Below are positions 54,337-63,673 of a stretch of 64,000 nt of DNA, piece after piece. Origin of the DNA: Marinobacter sp. S0848L (GTDB taxonomy: Bacteria; Pseudomonadota; Gammaproteobacteria; Pseudomonadales; Oleiphilaceae); assembly GCF_023016065.1 (NCBI RefSeq), contig NZ_JALKAQ010000002.1:186001-250000 (forward strand), read 5' to 3'. Both the position numbers and the translations under genes were made by a program. Positions within the stretch are counted from its first letter, which is position 1. Each line of letters starts with the position of its first letter. The notes under the pieces are model-generated. The model saw only the letters and a list, made by a program, of their open reading frames with translations, did no database searches and was not told the origin of the DNA.

Positions 54337-57042
54337 TTATCCTTGATCGGTTTCTTGAAATTTGGCCAAAACTTGTTTAGCTCGATCTGTTTTTCCAGCT
54401 AATCGATAAGCCTCAACCAAGTGCATGGCAATTTCTTTAGATTCGGGATCTAGCGCGTGGGCTTTTTCGAGCACAGGTACGCTCTCGGGCTGTCTGCCTG
54501 TTTCGAATAAAATCCACCCGAAAGTATCTGCAATAGCTGCGTTATTCGGTGCGAGTTCATAGGCTTTCTGCGCAATTTTTGCCGCTTTCTCATCGCCCTT
54601 TTCATAATATAGCCACGCTAAATTATTCAGGACCAAGGGGTTATCAGGGTTGATGCCCATCAGCGCCTGGTAGCGCGCAATCGCTTCATCAGGCTGATTC
54701 AATTGCTGATGAGTCATCGCCAAACTTAACAAGATCGGCTGATTATTAGGGAATTGCTCAGCTGCGGCTTCCAGTCCGTCCAGCGCCTTTTGGCTTTGTC
54801 CCGAGCGGGCGAGGGCGCGCGCGTGGGCTACCTCCAATTCCGGGGTTCGGCGTTTCTCAATTGCCAATTCGTAGAGTTCAGCGGCTTGCTGGTGCTCACC
54901 GGCGTTCTCGTAGAAATTAGCTTCAACCTGATAGGGGGCGGGAGAGTCTGGATGGTGTTGTTTTACATCTTGCAAAACATCTCGCGCTTCAGAAGTATTC
55001 CCCTGTTGGAACTCAATGGTAGCCAGTTTCAGAGATATGCTTTCAGATTCCGGGAACAGAATTCGGCCTCTGTTTAGTATGCTCAGCGCCCGTTCAAAAT
55101 TTCCCCGCTGAGCCATTTGGGTGGCTATGCCCTCGTAGACGGTCGCAACCATTGGCTCGTTGGGGCTGGGCAGGTCCTCTTGTTCGCGCTCCATGAGCTG
55201 AGCAGTAAGCTCATCGACTTGAGACGCTTCGTTATTAATTAACGCAGATTCAAGCATTACTAAACGAGGGCCAGCGGCTTGCGGATTTTGGTCGTTAATC
55301 GTGTGCATGAACGCTGTTAGCTTGTCCCGGCCCATAGTAACTGCAGCCCCCTGAATGGCTCCGACGTGGTTGGGGTCAAGTTCGATTGCTTGTTTATAGT
55401 ACTTTATTGCCTGTTCGGTGTTGTCTGATTTACGGGCAAGATTACCCATGGCTACCAACGGGGCGGGGTTGTCAGGGGCTTTGGCCTGCGCGGTCTTGTA
55501 GTATTTTTCAGCCTCTGCGGGTTGGTCCAGGCTATTCGCGAGATGGCCTCTGGCCAGAAGCACCCGGATGCTGTCCGGATGATCGGAAAGCCAGTTGTCC
55601 AGTGTTTTCTGAGCGCTATCAGCGTCGCCGGATAGTGTCTGAATGCGGGCGGTAAGAAGCTGAGCCTGTAAGGCTTCGTCAGCAGCTTTCGGCACTTTGC
55701 GGATTTGTTCGAGCGCCGGTTGATACTCGTTCATTTGGGTCAGGTAGGCGGCGTAGCGAATCCTGAGGTTGTGGTTGTCTGGGTCCAGCTCAAGAGACTT
55801 TTCGAGCAGAGGGCGGCCCGTTTGCTCATCGCCCGATGCAAGCGCCGCTATACCGACCAAGGCAAGCGTCTGGGGGTCGGATTCTTTGTTATCGATGTTG
55901 TCGAGGATCGATTGCGCGCCCTGCGGGTCACGCATTGAAATTCGAGTAGCGGCCAATAGTTTGCGGACGCCATCGGCATCCTCCATATCCGCCAGCGGCT
56001 CGAGTAACTTTTCCGCTTCTTCCGCGCGGCCCTGCCGGAACCGCACAACGCCCAGCATAAGAGTGCTTTGCTGATGCCCCGGCGCTTGGTTCAGCACTTC
56101 TTGCAAGTATTTGCCGGCGGTGTCTAGGTCCCCGCTTGTATAGGCGGCGGTCGCGGCTTCCAGGTTGCTTTTGATCGTGCCCGGTGCCGATTTGGCCAGA
56201 ATTTCTTCGTAGACGAAGGCTTCCGCGGATTTACCCTGTTGACGCAATACAGTAACCAGAGCCGAAATAGTCTGGTACTTTTGGAAGGTCATTACGTCGT
56301 ATTGACCAATTGTTTCGAGGGCTCGAATGTACGCTTGTTCTGCCTCGGCCCAGTTACCCTGCATATGATGCAGCTGCGCCTTCCAGAGCCAAAGTTCCTC
56401 ATGTTCAGCGTCTATGCCTTCAGCGTGGCCCAGATGCGTTTTCGCGGATTCAAAGTCGTCGCGGGCAGCGGCTACCCGGGATAACCCGATGTGACCCAGA
56501 GCATTGTTGGTGTGGTTGTTGATGGCTTGTTGGTATGCGTGCTCGGCTTTATCCAGGTCGCCGCTTATTAGCCAAGCCTTGCCTCTCAGATTGTCGGCTT
56601 GCCGCGACTGATCCGGGGAAGGAGATTCAAGTTGTTTAAGGGCTTCGAGAGCACCTTCGGTTTTACCACTGAGCGCCCGTGCTTCGGCGCGAATCAGTAT
56701 CGCTTTGTTTTTGTCGGCGTGAGTTAACTGATCTGCTCCGATTTCAGCCACCAGCTTATCGACTTGGCGTTCGGCGTTTGCCGCATCACCGGCAGTTAAC
56801 AAATTGTCGATAATAACGAAGTAGGGGGCAGGTCGTTCAGGCTGGAGTTGTATAGCGCTCCGGGCCTCGATGGTGCTTGCTTTTAGCTCGCCCTGTCTTT
56901 GGAAAAAGCGTGCTTGGTCAACGTGGCTGATGTACTGAATGTCGTCCTGTGACATGTCAGGTTCGTTGCTGCAACCCGCGATGCCAACCGAGGCGATGGC
57001 AACTGAGAGTAACGATGCACGCACAATGTTGTTCATTTTCAT
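54337..57042 (-). CDS. prsT: XrtA/PEP-CTERM system TPR lipoprotein PrsT
   Basis: 901 residues. Signal peptide with lipobox GIAGC and then about twenty TPR units to the end, for example ALEALKQLESPSPDQSRQAD, KYYKTAQAKAPDNPAPLVAM, AIKYYKQAIELDPNHVGAIQ and ARYQALMGINPDNPLVLNNL. Size and position next to a sigma-54 regulator and sensor kinase match PrsT of exosortase A loci. Role is not firmly known; it is assumed to scaffold export or sorting. The second ATG (MNNIV) two codons in is an alternative start. Confidence 0.92.
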   Translation of the reverse strand: MKMNNIVRASLLSVAIASVGIAGCSNEPDMSQDDIQYISHVDQARFFQRQGELKASTIEARSAIQLQPERPAPYFVIIDNLLTAGDAANAERQVDKLVAEIGADQLTHADKNKAILIRAEARALSGKTEGALEALKQLESPSPDQSRQADNLRGKAWLISGDLDKAEHAYQQAINNHTNNALGHIGLSRVAAARDDFESAKTHLGHAEGIDAEHEELWLWKAQLHHMQGNWAEAEQAYIRALETIGQYDVMTFQKYQTISALVTVLRQQGKSAEAFVYEEILAKSAPGTIKSNLEAATAAYTSGDLDTAGKYLQEVLNQAPGHQQSTLMLGVVRFRQGRAEEAEKLLEPLADMEDADGVRKLLAATRISMRDPQGAQSILDNIDNKESDPQTLALVGIAALASGDEQTGRPLLEKSLELDPDNHNLRIRYAAYLTQMNEYQPALEQIRKVPKAADEALQAQLLTARIQTLSGDADSAQKTLDNWLSDHPDSIRVLLARGHLANSLDQPAEAEKYYKTAQAKAPDNPAPLVAMGNLARKSDNTEQAIKYYKQAIELDPNHVGAIQGAAVTMGRDKLTAFMHTINDQNPQAAGPRLVMLESALINNEASQVDELTAQLMEREQEDLPSPNEPMVATVYEGIATQMAQRGNFERALSILNRGRILFPESESISLKLATIEFQQGNTSEARDVLQDVKQHHPDSPAPYQVEANFYENAGEHQQAAELYELAIEKRRTPELEVAHARALARSGQSQKALDGLEAAAEQFPNNQPILLSLAMTHQQLNQPDEAIARYQALMGINPDNPLVLNNLAWLYYEKGDEKAAKIAQKAYELAPNNAAIADTFGWILFETGRQPESVPVLEKAHALDPESKEIAMHLVEAYRLAGKTDRAKQVLAKFQETDQG

Positions 57043-57090
57043 GCCCTGTTCCTTTTTTCTGTCGGGTCTTTCTTATTCCGTTCGAAGATC

Positions 57091-58476
57091 TCAGGTACCG
57101 TTGGTCGCGGTTGACGTTTCTATCCGGTACTTATCCGTTAAGTTATAAAGAGTCGGCCGCGTGATGCCGAGCAGGCGTGACGCTTGAGCCATGTTGTGGC
57201 CACAGCGTGTCAGCGCCTGTAAAATTGCTTTCCGTTCTGCGTGTTCGCGAACTTGCCTGAGATTTAACTGGTAATCCGAATCGCACGCCTGTTCAAAGGG
57301 CAGTAACAGATCGTCAGCGGTAATTCGCTTGTCATCCGCCATAATAATCGCCCGCTTAACCTTGTTAATCATTTCACGAACGTTGCCTGGCCATGAGTAG
57401 GCGCTGATTGCCTGGGCCGCGTCTTCGGAAAAGGAGAGGTTCGGGCGGTCCATTTGCTTGCCCAAACTCATCAACAGTGATTGGGCAATGACGATTGCGT
57501 CTCCTTCCCGACTGCGCAGGGCGGGAACATCCAAAGTGATTTCGCTGATGCGGTAATAGAGATCTTCTCGGAAGGTGCCTTCTGTGATCAGGTCTTGCAC
57601 GTTTCGGTGTGTTGCGCACACCACTCGAATGTCTACAGGAATAGGGTTTACAGAGCCTACGCGATCAACCACACGCTCTTGTAGGAACCTTAGCAGTTTT
57701 GCCTGCAGTGGCATGGGCATGTCGCCGATTTCATCGAGGAACAGCGTGCCGCCGTTGGCGCTTTCGATCTTGCCTTTTTTGCTTTGTGTGGCACCGGTGA
57801 ATGAGCCTTTTTCGAAACCAAAAAGTTCGCTCTCAAGCAAATTTTCGGGAATGGCTGCGCAGTTGATTGCCGCGAAGGGTTTATCTGCCCGTTGGCTGTG
57901 ATCATGCAATGCTTGTGCGAGCAGTTCTTTGCCGGTACCGGTTTCACCCGTAATCAGTGTGGTGACATCGGTCGGCGCAACCTTCTCGACGGTTCGGCAT
58001 ATGGCCAGCATTTCCGGGCTTGAAGCGACAATGCCTTTTATATGCGTACCGTTGTTCTGGCTGGCCAGTAGGCGGTTTTCTTGTTCAAGCTCGGCTAACC
58101 GGAAAGCGCGGTTGACGACAAAGGTGAGAATGTCTGCATCCAGGGGCTTTTGATAAAAATCACACGCCCCCATGCCCACAGCTTTGACCGCGTTTTCTTT
58201 ATCTTCCCGCCCGGTAACGACCACCACTTTGGATTGGGGCGAAAGGCGTAAAATGTCTTCAAGCAGCGCAAAACCTTCCGTTGCACCACCGGGATCAGGG
58301 GGCAGACCTAAATCCAAGGTCACCACCTGGGGTTCGAGGCGGCGCAGTGCGGCCAGTGCGCTGTCACGGTCCGATGCCACGGATACTTCAACGTTGTCGC
58401 TGAAACACCAGCGCATCTGGCTTTGAAGGCCTGGGTCGTCTTCGACAATCAATAGTTGCTTCACAACAGCAGTCAT
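57091..58476 (-). CDS. prsR: PEP-CTERM-box response regulator PrsR (sigma-54 activator)
   Basis: 461 residues in NtrC order. Receiver domain with phospho-acceptor Asp55 in VVTLDLGLPP; AAA+ domain with Walker A GETGTGKE near residue 177 and the sigma-54 contact loop GSFTGA (Ser where GAFTGA is usual) and GGTLFLDEIGDMP; C-terminal Fis-type helix-turn-helix (HNMAQASRLLGITRPTLYNL). Known role in XrtA systems: activates PEP-CTERM genes with sigma-54 RNA polymerase. Directly after prsK on the same strand, with a 121-base gap. Likely targets in this window are the PEP-CTERM genes. Confidence 0.95.
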   Translation of the reverse strand: MTAVVKQLLIVEDDPGLQSQMRWCFSDNVEVSVASDRDSALAALRRLEPQVVTLDLGLPPDPGGATEGFALLEDILRLSPQSKVVVVTGREDKENAVKAVGMGACDFYQKPLDADILTFVVNRAFRLAELEQENRLLASQNNGTHIKGIVASSPEMLAICRTVEKVAPTDVTTLITGETGTGKELLAQALHDHSQRADKPFAAINCAAIPENLLESELFGFEKGSFTGATQSKKGKIESANGGTLFLDEIGDMPMPLQAKLLRFLQERVVDRVGSVNPIPVDIRVVCATHRNVQDLITEGTFREDLYYRISEITLDVPALRSREGDAIVIAQSLLMSLGKQMDRPNLSFSEDAAQAISAYSWPGNVREMINKVKRAIIMADDKRITADDLLLPFEQACDSDYQLNLRQVREHAERKAILQALTRCGHNMAQASRLLGITRPTLYNLTDKYRIETSTATNGT

Positions 58477-58597
58477 TCCTTTGGTTTATGCCCCGTTGGG
58501 GCTCTTGGTTCGTCTTCGCTGGCTCCCTATGTAAGATTCTTAACTTAAGATTGACACTTTGCAATGCTGCGGCAACAAAAAATCCATGAAGCGTCGG

Positions 58598-60733
58598 TTA
58601 ATTGACGGTTTTGTGCTGTGTGTGCGCTTCGAGATTTGGCGTTGCACCCAGTGCACGGGATTTTTCCATGTCTAGGCTTGCCATTGGGATGCGCACAGAG
58701 AAACAAGATCCAACGCCTGGTTCACTGGTCACATCGATATTGCCCCCGAGTTCCTGCACGTACTCACGAGTCTGGTAGGCACCGATACCCATGCCGGTTA
58801 AGCCTTTGGTGCTCTCGAACGGTTTGAACAATTTAGAGCGAATGAATTCGTCGGTCATGCCGGTTCCGGTGTCTTGTATAAACAAGACCACGTTGCCCTT
58901 GGCCGTTTTCAGGCTTAGTGTGATTTCGCCATCAGGCGGGGTTGCATCCTGAGCGTTTCGGATGAGATGCCCTAGCACACTTCTGAGTTGCTCCGGTTCG
59001 GCACACACGAGAATGGGAGGTGGGTCACCCTGTATTTGCGGTACAGGCAGGCGCTGACTGTTGTTCTCGATCACTGACCGCACCACCTCGGTAAGATCCA
59101 CTTTACGTCGTGCCACTTCGTTGGGGGTTGCGGGTTTCCTGATATGATCAACCAGGTTCGACATTTTGCGAACAGCGTGATCCGTTGTGGAAATCATGTC
59201 GTCGATAAAAGCGGGATTTCCCCGGTGTTTGGGGGCGTTTTTTACCAACAGCGACAGTTGTGCGATCAGTGTTTTCAGGTCATGCACCATAAACGCAGAT
59301 GCTTTGCTGACCGCTTCGAACTGCATGGCACGTGACAATCGGTTTTGTGCATCGGCTTGCGCAAGCAGGTTGCAGGTTTGGCGTGCCACCACTTTGATCA
59401 GGTCAAAGTTCTCCCAGTTCAAAACAACTTTGGCGTAAGGTCGCCCGACTACTGCGATGCCGTACAACTCACTGCCAAGAAATAAAGGAACCACCAGCCA
59501 CGCGTCGGGCAGGTTGGTGATGGGGTCAGGCAACTCGATCAAGTCGTAGCTAAGAGGATCAACGCGGTATTCGGCCAGATCAATAATCCATTCTTTATTC
59601 TGAAACAGCCTCACAAGATCGCAGTCGCCATCAATGGTTGTGTGTTTCGGTGTTGCGATGTTAACGCTGCTTTTTAGTTCATAGATGTTCTGGTCGGATT
59701 TTATCCAGATTGCGCCTGCGTTGCTTTCAACAAGATCTGCCAATATCCGGATGGCGCGTTCCGGGAGTGGTGGCTCATCACTAAGGTTGGCGAGCTCTTG
59801 GGTCATCCTCAGCCACTCTTCCCGGTAATCGTATTTGTAATCAAAGAAGTTCTGGCTGATAAACACCATAATTCGGGCACGAATACGCCGTGACATCACG
59901 AGGGTCACGAGAAAAGCGAGTGCGACGGTGATGAACAGTACCTGAAGGGCATCACCCCATTCACCGCCCAGGCTGCGAACGTAATAACCGCCAATGGCGA
60001 GAAGTAACAGGTAGCCGCCGCCCATCAGCAGAGCGCCGGCATGGAAGACCGCAGCCCGCGAAAGACGAAAGTCCACCGGCTGTTTGCGTGAATTAATAAT
60101 GTTGACGGCAAACAAGGGAACGAGGGCAGCATTAATGAAACCGCGGGCGTCCCAAAAAGAATCAGCTACGTGCCCGAACAGCAACGCATCGGCGTACATA
60201 ATAAAGTCGTACGCGAAAATAGTAGCGGTACCAATACAAAGATATTTGACGCTGGACCGGCCCAACGCCGGGGAGTTGCGCCAGATCTGTTCGACTAATG
60301 ATAAGCCAAGTAAGGATAGGGCAATCTGCCCGATCAACTTGGTTTTTCCGCTGACCAGATCCGCATCAAACGCAAACTCTAAGGTGCCGAGGGAGAGAAG
60401 GGTGATAACCAGTACAGTGGTTGCGATCCCTAGCGTTTTGCGGAGTTGCCCGGTAAATCTCGCTTGCCGGAAGGAGTCACGTAATAAGGCAAAAAGCAGG
60501 AGCAGCCATGCCGTGTCTCGTAGCAATTCAAGCAAGTAGCGGATGAAGAATCCGGGCTCTCCCCAAAGGCTTTGAGACACCAAAGCCGATGCCCAGAGGG
60601 TGGTAACAAAAGCCGCAAGAAACAGCGCGCGATCAAGTTCACGCCGAAGGTAGCGCGTTGCTACCAGGGTGGATAGCACGGCAAATACAATCGCCGATGC
60701 GCCATAGCTGATAACGCTGAGGTCACTGAACAT
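58598..60733 (-). CDS. prsK: XrtA/PEP-CTERM system sensor histidine kinase PrsK
   Basis: 711 residues. About eight N-terminal membrane helices (first 290 residues), a GAF-like part (about 320-460: NAGAIWIKSDQNIYELKSS, LVVPLFLGSELYGIAVVGRP), then the kinase core: phospho-acceptor His484 in MVHDLKTLIAQL, N-box LGHLIRNAQDATPPDGE, and GTGMTDEFIRSKLFKPFEST followed by GMGIGAYQTREYVQELGG. Matches the PrsK family. The signal it senses is unknown; the membrane domain suggests an envelope or lipid-borne cue. First gene of the prsK-prsR-prsT series. Confidence 0.95.
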   Translation of the reverse strand: MFSDLSVISYGASAIVFAVLSTLVATRYLRRELDRALFLAAFVTTLWASALVSQSLWGEPGFFIRYLLELLRDTAWLLLLFALLRDSFRQARFTGQLRKTLGIATTVLVITLLSLGTLEFAFDADLVSGKTKLIGQIALSLLGLSLVEQIWRNSPALGRSSVKYLCIGTATIFAYDFIMYADALLFGHVADSFWDARGFINAALVPLFAVNIINSRKQPVDFRLSRAAVFHAGALLMGGGYLLLLAIGGYYVRSLGGEWGDALQVLFITVALAFLVTLVMSRRIRARIMVFISQNFFDYKYDYREEWLRMTQELANLSDEPPLPERAIRILADLVESNAGAIWIKSDQNIYELKSSVNIATPKHTTIDGDCDLVRLFQNKEWIIDLAEYRVDPLSYDLIELPDPITNLPDAWLVVPLFLGSELYGIAVVGRPYAKVVLNWENFDLIKVVARQTCNLLAQADAQNRLSRAMQFEAVSKASAFMVHDLKTLIAQLSLLVKNAPKHRGNPAFIDDMISTTDHAVRKMSNLVDHIRKPATPNEVARRKVDLTEVVRSVIENNSQRLPVPQIQGDPPPILVCAEPEQLRSVLGHLIRNAQDATPPDGEITLSLKTAKGNVVLFIQDTGTGMTDEFIRSKLFKPFESTKGLTGMGIGAYQTREYVQELGGNIDVTSEPGVGSCFSVRIPMASLDMEKSRALGATPNLEAHTQHKTVN

Positions 60734-60839
60734 TCGGTCTTTCCTTAAACCGCGGATCTGTCTCTAACCTCTACAGAGTAGCGTTGAACCTCTGTTTGCG
60801 TCCATTTAATTTGTCAATTTAGCTGCCCCGATCACACGT

Positions 60840-61778
60840 TTATTTGTTGTCTCGGTAATAGCGGAAAATTTCTGACAACGACCGTTTAGGTGTGAAGTTA
60901 AATTCTTTGGCAAACGTTCGACCATCAATCACAACCGGGTATTTGAAGAACGCCAATAGATAGTGGGGGAAGCTTCGAAGGCGTAAGATTTTTGCGATGG
61001 TTTTTGGCAGAACCGGCGGGACGGAAGCGATAGGAATGCGCGTGCATCCGCACAGCTTTAAAGCCTGCTGGTACGCAACCCAGTCATGAGGGGCTACGTT
61101 AAATACCCCTTTCGTTGTTTTCTGCCAGGCCAGTGTAATTGCATCCGCCATATCGTCGATATGGATGAATTGCATCATGGGAGAGAAGCCGGCCAGAACC
61201 GGTGCGACCTTGCTGCTCAGGAGGCGGCTCATAGTATTGCGCACACCGGGCCCGACGATGTTGCAAGCGCGCAAAATGGTGACATTCAGTTCCGGGTAAC
61301 GCCACAAGTACAGATTGGCGAGGTTCTCCAGCTCCACGGAATCAACCAGATCGGCACTTAGGCCGGCACTTTTCAGTGGTGCGCATTCATCGATCAGTGC
61401 CGGGTTATACGCAACCGCACCGTACACGTGATAAGTGGACAGAACGATTACCCGTTTAATGCCGTATTTTTGTGACAAATCAAGCAGTTTCTGAGTGCCA
61501 AGGACATTGGCGTTGTACCGACGCATGCGAGTGAGCTCGCTGGATTGCACGCGGCCCAAGTGTATAACGCCCTCGAACTGGTACCGTCGGAACAAATCTT
61601 CAAACACGCGTTTGTTAAAGTCGATGCAGTAGCTGGGTACCTTGTTGCCCAAATCGACTTGCTCTCGAAAGTCGACGGCAACGATGTCGCAGGTGTCACT
61701 GAGTTGTTTGATGACCTGCTGGGCGAGTGCACCGGCGGCGCCTGTCACTAGTATTTGCGGTCTGGGTTTGTTTGGCAT
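60840..61778 (-). CDS. Extended SDR (NAD-dependent epimerase/dehydratase family)
   Basis: 312 residues. Nucleotide-binding start QILVTGAAGALAQQVIKQLS, then IHLGRVQSS and VIVLSTYHVYGAVAYNPALI. The Tyr of the active site may be in STYHVYG, but the usual Lys four residues later is not in place (YHVYGA), so catalysis is uncertain. Typical substrates are nucleotide sugars. It is co-transcribed with the acyltransferase gene upstream (the stop and start share one base), so a lipid- or envelope-related role is also possible. Confidence 0.75.
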   Translation of the reverse strand: MPNKPRPQILVTGAAGALAQQVIKQLSDTCDIVAVDFREQVDLGNKVPSYCIDFNKRVFEDLFRRYQFEGVIHLGRVQSSELTRMRRYNANVLGTQKLLDLSQKYGIKRVIVLSTYHVYGAVAYNPALIDECAPLKSAGLSADLVDSVELENLANLYLWRYPELNVTILRACNIVGPGVRNTMSRLLSSKVAPVLAGFSPMMQFIHIDDMADAITLAWQKTTKGVFNVAPHDWVAYQQALKLCGCTRIPIASVPPVLPKTIAKILRLRSFPHYLLAFFKYPVVIDGRTFAKEFNFTPKRSLSEIFRYYRDNK

Positions 61779-62593
61779 CAGAACAACCTTTTTCTCTCGG
61801 TCAGGCCTTTATCAATGAGTCGGTTTATTTCGGATTTAACCGCTTCAACGCGTTCGGTAACTTGTTCTTCCGGTATTTCGGAGCCGCCGAAGTACATGGG
61901 TTTCCCGAAGTTTAGGTGTACCTTCGCCGGGAAGATAAAGGGCAGGGCAATTGGGGCGTAGGGTACCCCGAGCGCTTTCGCCAGGGGCTTGATGTTGGCA
62001 ATCGCGGGAATGGTTTCTTCGCAGCCGACCACGCCCACGGGCACGATGGGCGCGTTGTACTTCATTGCCAGATGCATAAAACCATTGCCGAAGCGTTGAA
62101 GCTGATAGCGGTCTCTATACAGTTTTCCGGAACCACGAACACCTTCGGGGAACACGATGATGGCTTCATCGTTTTCTAGCATTTTGGCGCAGTTCACGGG
62201 GTCGCCCAGTACCGCACCCACTTCGTTCAGCATGTTGCCAAGCCAGGGAACGGTTGGAAAAAATCGCTCGATCATGGCTCGTGGCAAGCGCGGCTTTACT
62301 TTGCGGTTGGCCAGCGCATAACCAATGAGAATGCCATCAAGGGGCAGTTGGCCTGAGTGGTTGGCAATAATGAGTACCGGACCCTCAGCGGGGATGTTGT
62401 CGATGCCGCTGGTTTCAACCCTAAAGTACTTCTCGTAGACGTGGCGTACAAGCCCCATGCCCATCTTGACCATATCGCTATTGAAGCCCCAGGGATCGTA
62501 GCCTAGGGTGCCGATAGGCTTTTCTATACGGTCAATCTGGTTATCTGATTCGGTTGAAATCAGCTTTGATCTGATAAAAGACGCCAGGCCCAT
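61778..62593 (-). CDS. Lysophospholipid acyltransferase-family protein
   Basis: 271 residues if started at MGLASFIRSKL, which has CAGGGAG upstream; an ATG ten codons earlier gives 281. Acyltransferase motifs: VLIIANHSGQLPLDGILIGY (His and Asp six residues apart, unlike the HxxxxD of PlsC) and IIVFPEGVRGSGK, with APIVPVGVVGCEETIP. The NHSGQLPLDG form fits the branch related to MGAT/DGAT-like acyltransferases. Acts on a lysolipid or glycerolipid at the membrane. First gene of a two-gene unit with the SDR. Confidence 0.85.
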   Translation of the reverse strand: MGLASFIRSKLISTESDNQIDRIEKPIGTLGYDPWGFNSDMVKMGMGLVRHVYEKYFRVETSGIDNIPAEGPVLIIANHSGQLPLDGILIGYALANRKVKPRLPRAMIERFFPTVPWLGNMLNEVGAVLGDPVNCAKMLENDEAIIVFPEGVRGSGKLYRDRYQLQRFGNGFMHLAMKYNAPIVPVGVVGCEETIPAIANIKPLAKALGVPYAPIALPFIFPAKVHLNFGKPMYFGGSEIPEEQVTERVEAVKSEINRLIDKGLTERKRLF

Positions 62594-62646
62594 ACCTGCT
62601 CCCTGTGTTGAATCCGGGTGCATGCTGGCGGTCTGAAGGTTACGAA

Positions 62647-63567
62647 TTATCCCCGCTCAAGCAACACGCCCAGTGTGTGGCTCTGGCCGGTATTTAATAC
62701 TCGATAGTCGCCAGCCGCATTGGCCGTTTCGACACACAGCATGTTTCGCCAGCCAGTTGCAGGGAAGTCAGAAAGTCGTTGAGATTTATCGGGGCCCGGG
62801 TTCCAGACGACGGTTGAGTCGCTGCCAAAACCGATCAATTTGGTTCGCCGCTCGGGGGTCGTTGCAATCAATACGTCGCCGGATTCATAGATGCGGTCGG
62901 TTTCTCCGTCGAAATAGACGGGGCCGTCCTGTGTGGCGTAATTCCAGTCTTTTAAAGTATCGATGTACTGACTGTCACCCAGGCCGAGAAGCCGGGTGTT
63001 GGTGATGTCTGGGGTGGGTAGGTAAGTGTGCAGGGCTTGGCTTAAGGCTAAAGGTTCGTGGGCAAGGTTGGTTGTGGTGAGGGCGATCTGGCAGCCTCGA
63101 AGCGAAAAGTGGAAGGTGATCAGAGCCAGGGCGTTGCCCTCCCACTCCTCGGAAAAGTCGGCGCCAGTGGTTAACGACAGGCTGATCTCTACTTCGTGAG
63201 CGCTCTCGTTAACATCTTCCAGTTGCCACAAAGCTGTCCGGGCAAAACCGTGTGCCGAGGGGGTTTTAATGTGATTGCGGATGGCCGGCGGATTGCGCGC
63301 CGGGTCGCCAAACCACGGCCAGCATACGGGAATGCCGCCTCTGATCGCTCGCCCCGGTTGGAAGCGCGCGAACTCGCTTAACCACAGCCAGTTTTTCTCG
63401 TGGGCGTGGGAGAAGTGCACCAAGTGCGCTCCCTGAAGGGTGATCGCTGCTTCGAACAAGGGATGTTGAACTTCCAATGCTTCCAGCTGACCAATGGTTT
63501 TCCAGCGCGTAAAAGACCATTGACCGGGAGCCAAGGTAGTAGAGGGTTTGTCACTGCGTTCTGACAT
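62647..63567 (-). CDS. D-hexose-6-phosphate mutarotase (YeaD-like)
   Basis: 306 residues of the aldose 1-epimerase-like beta-sandwich family. Key text: LQGAHLVHFSHAHEKNWLWL, IRGGIPVCWPWFGDPARNPP, PSAHGFARTALWQLEDVNES (His of the active site), ALHTYLPTPDITNTRLLGL and NPGPDKSQRLSDFPATGWRN. Interconverts the anomers of glucose 6-phosphate or related hexose phosphates. Likely its own transcription unit, divergent from the oxygenase gene; 53 bases separate it from the acyltransferase start. Confidence 0.92.
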   Translation of the reverse strand: MSERSDKPSTTLAPGQWSFTRWKTIGQLEALEVQHPLFEAAITLQGAHLVHFSHAHEKNWLWLSEFARFQPGRAIRGGIPVCWPWFGDPARNPPAIRNHIKTPSAHGFARTALWQLEDVNESAHEVEISLSLTTGADFSEEWEGNALALITFHFSLRGCQIALTTTNLAHEPLALSQALHTYLPTPDITNTRLLGLGDSQYIDTLKDWNYATQDGPVYFDGETDRIYESGDVLIATTPERRTKLIGFGSDSTVVWNPGPDKSQRLSDFPATGWRNMLCVETANAAGDYRVLNTGQSHTLGVLLERG

Positions 63568-63673
63568 GCTGAAGCCGTTTGTTTAGGTGCATTTGCGTAC
63601 TATCAGGTTAAAATAAAAGCGCCAATCCGGCGACTTTAGTCATACAATATCTCAAATTGCTGGAGTGCTGCTA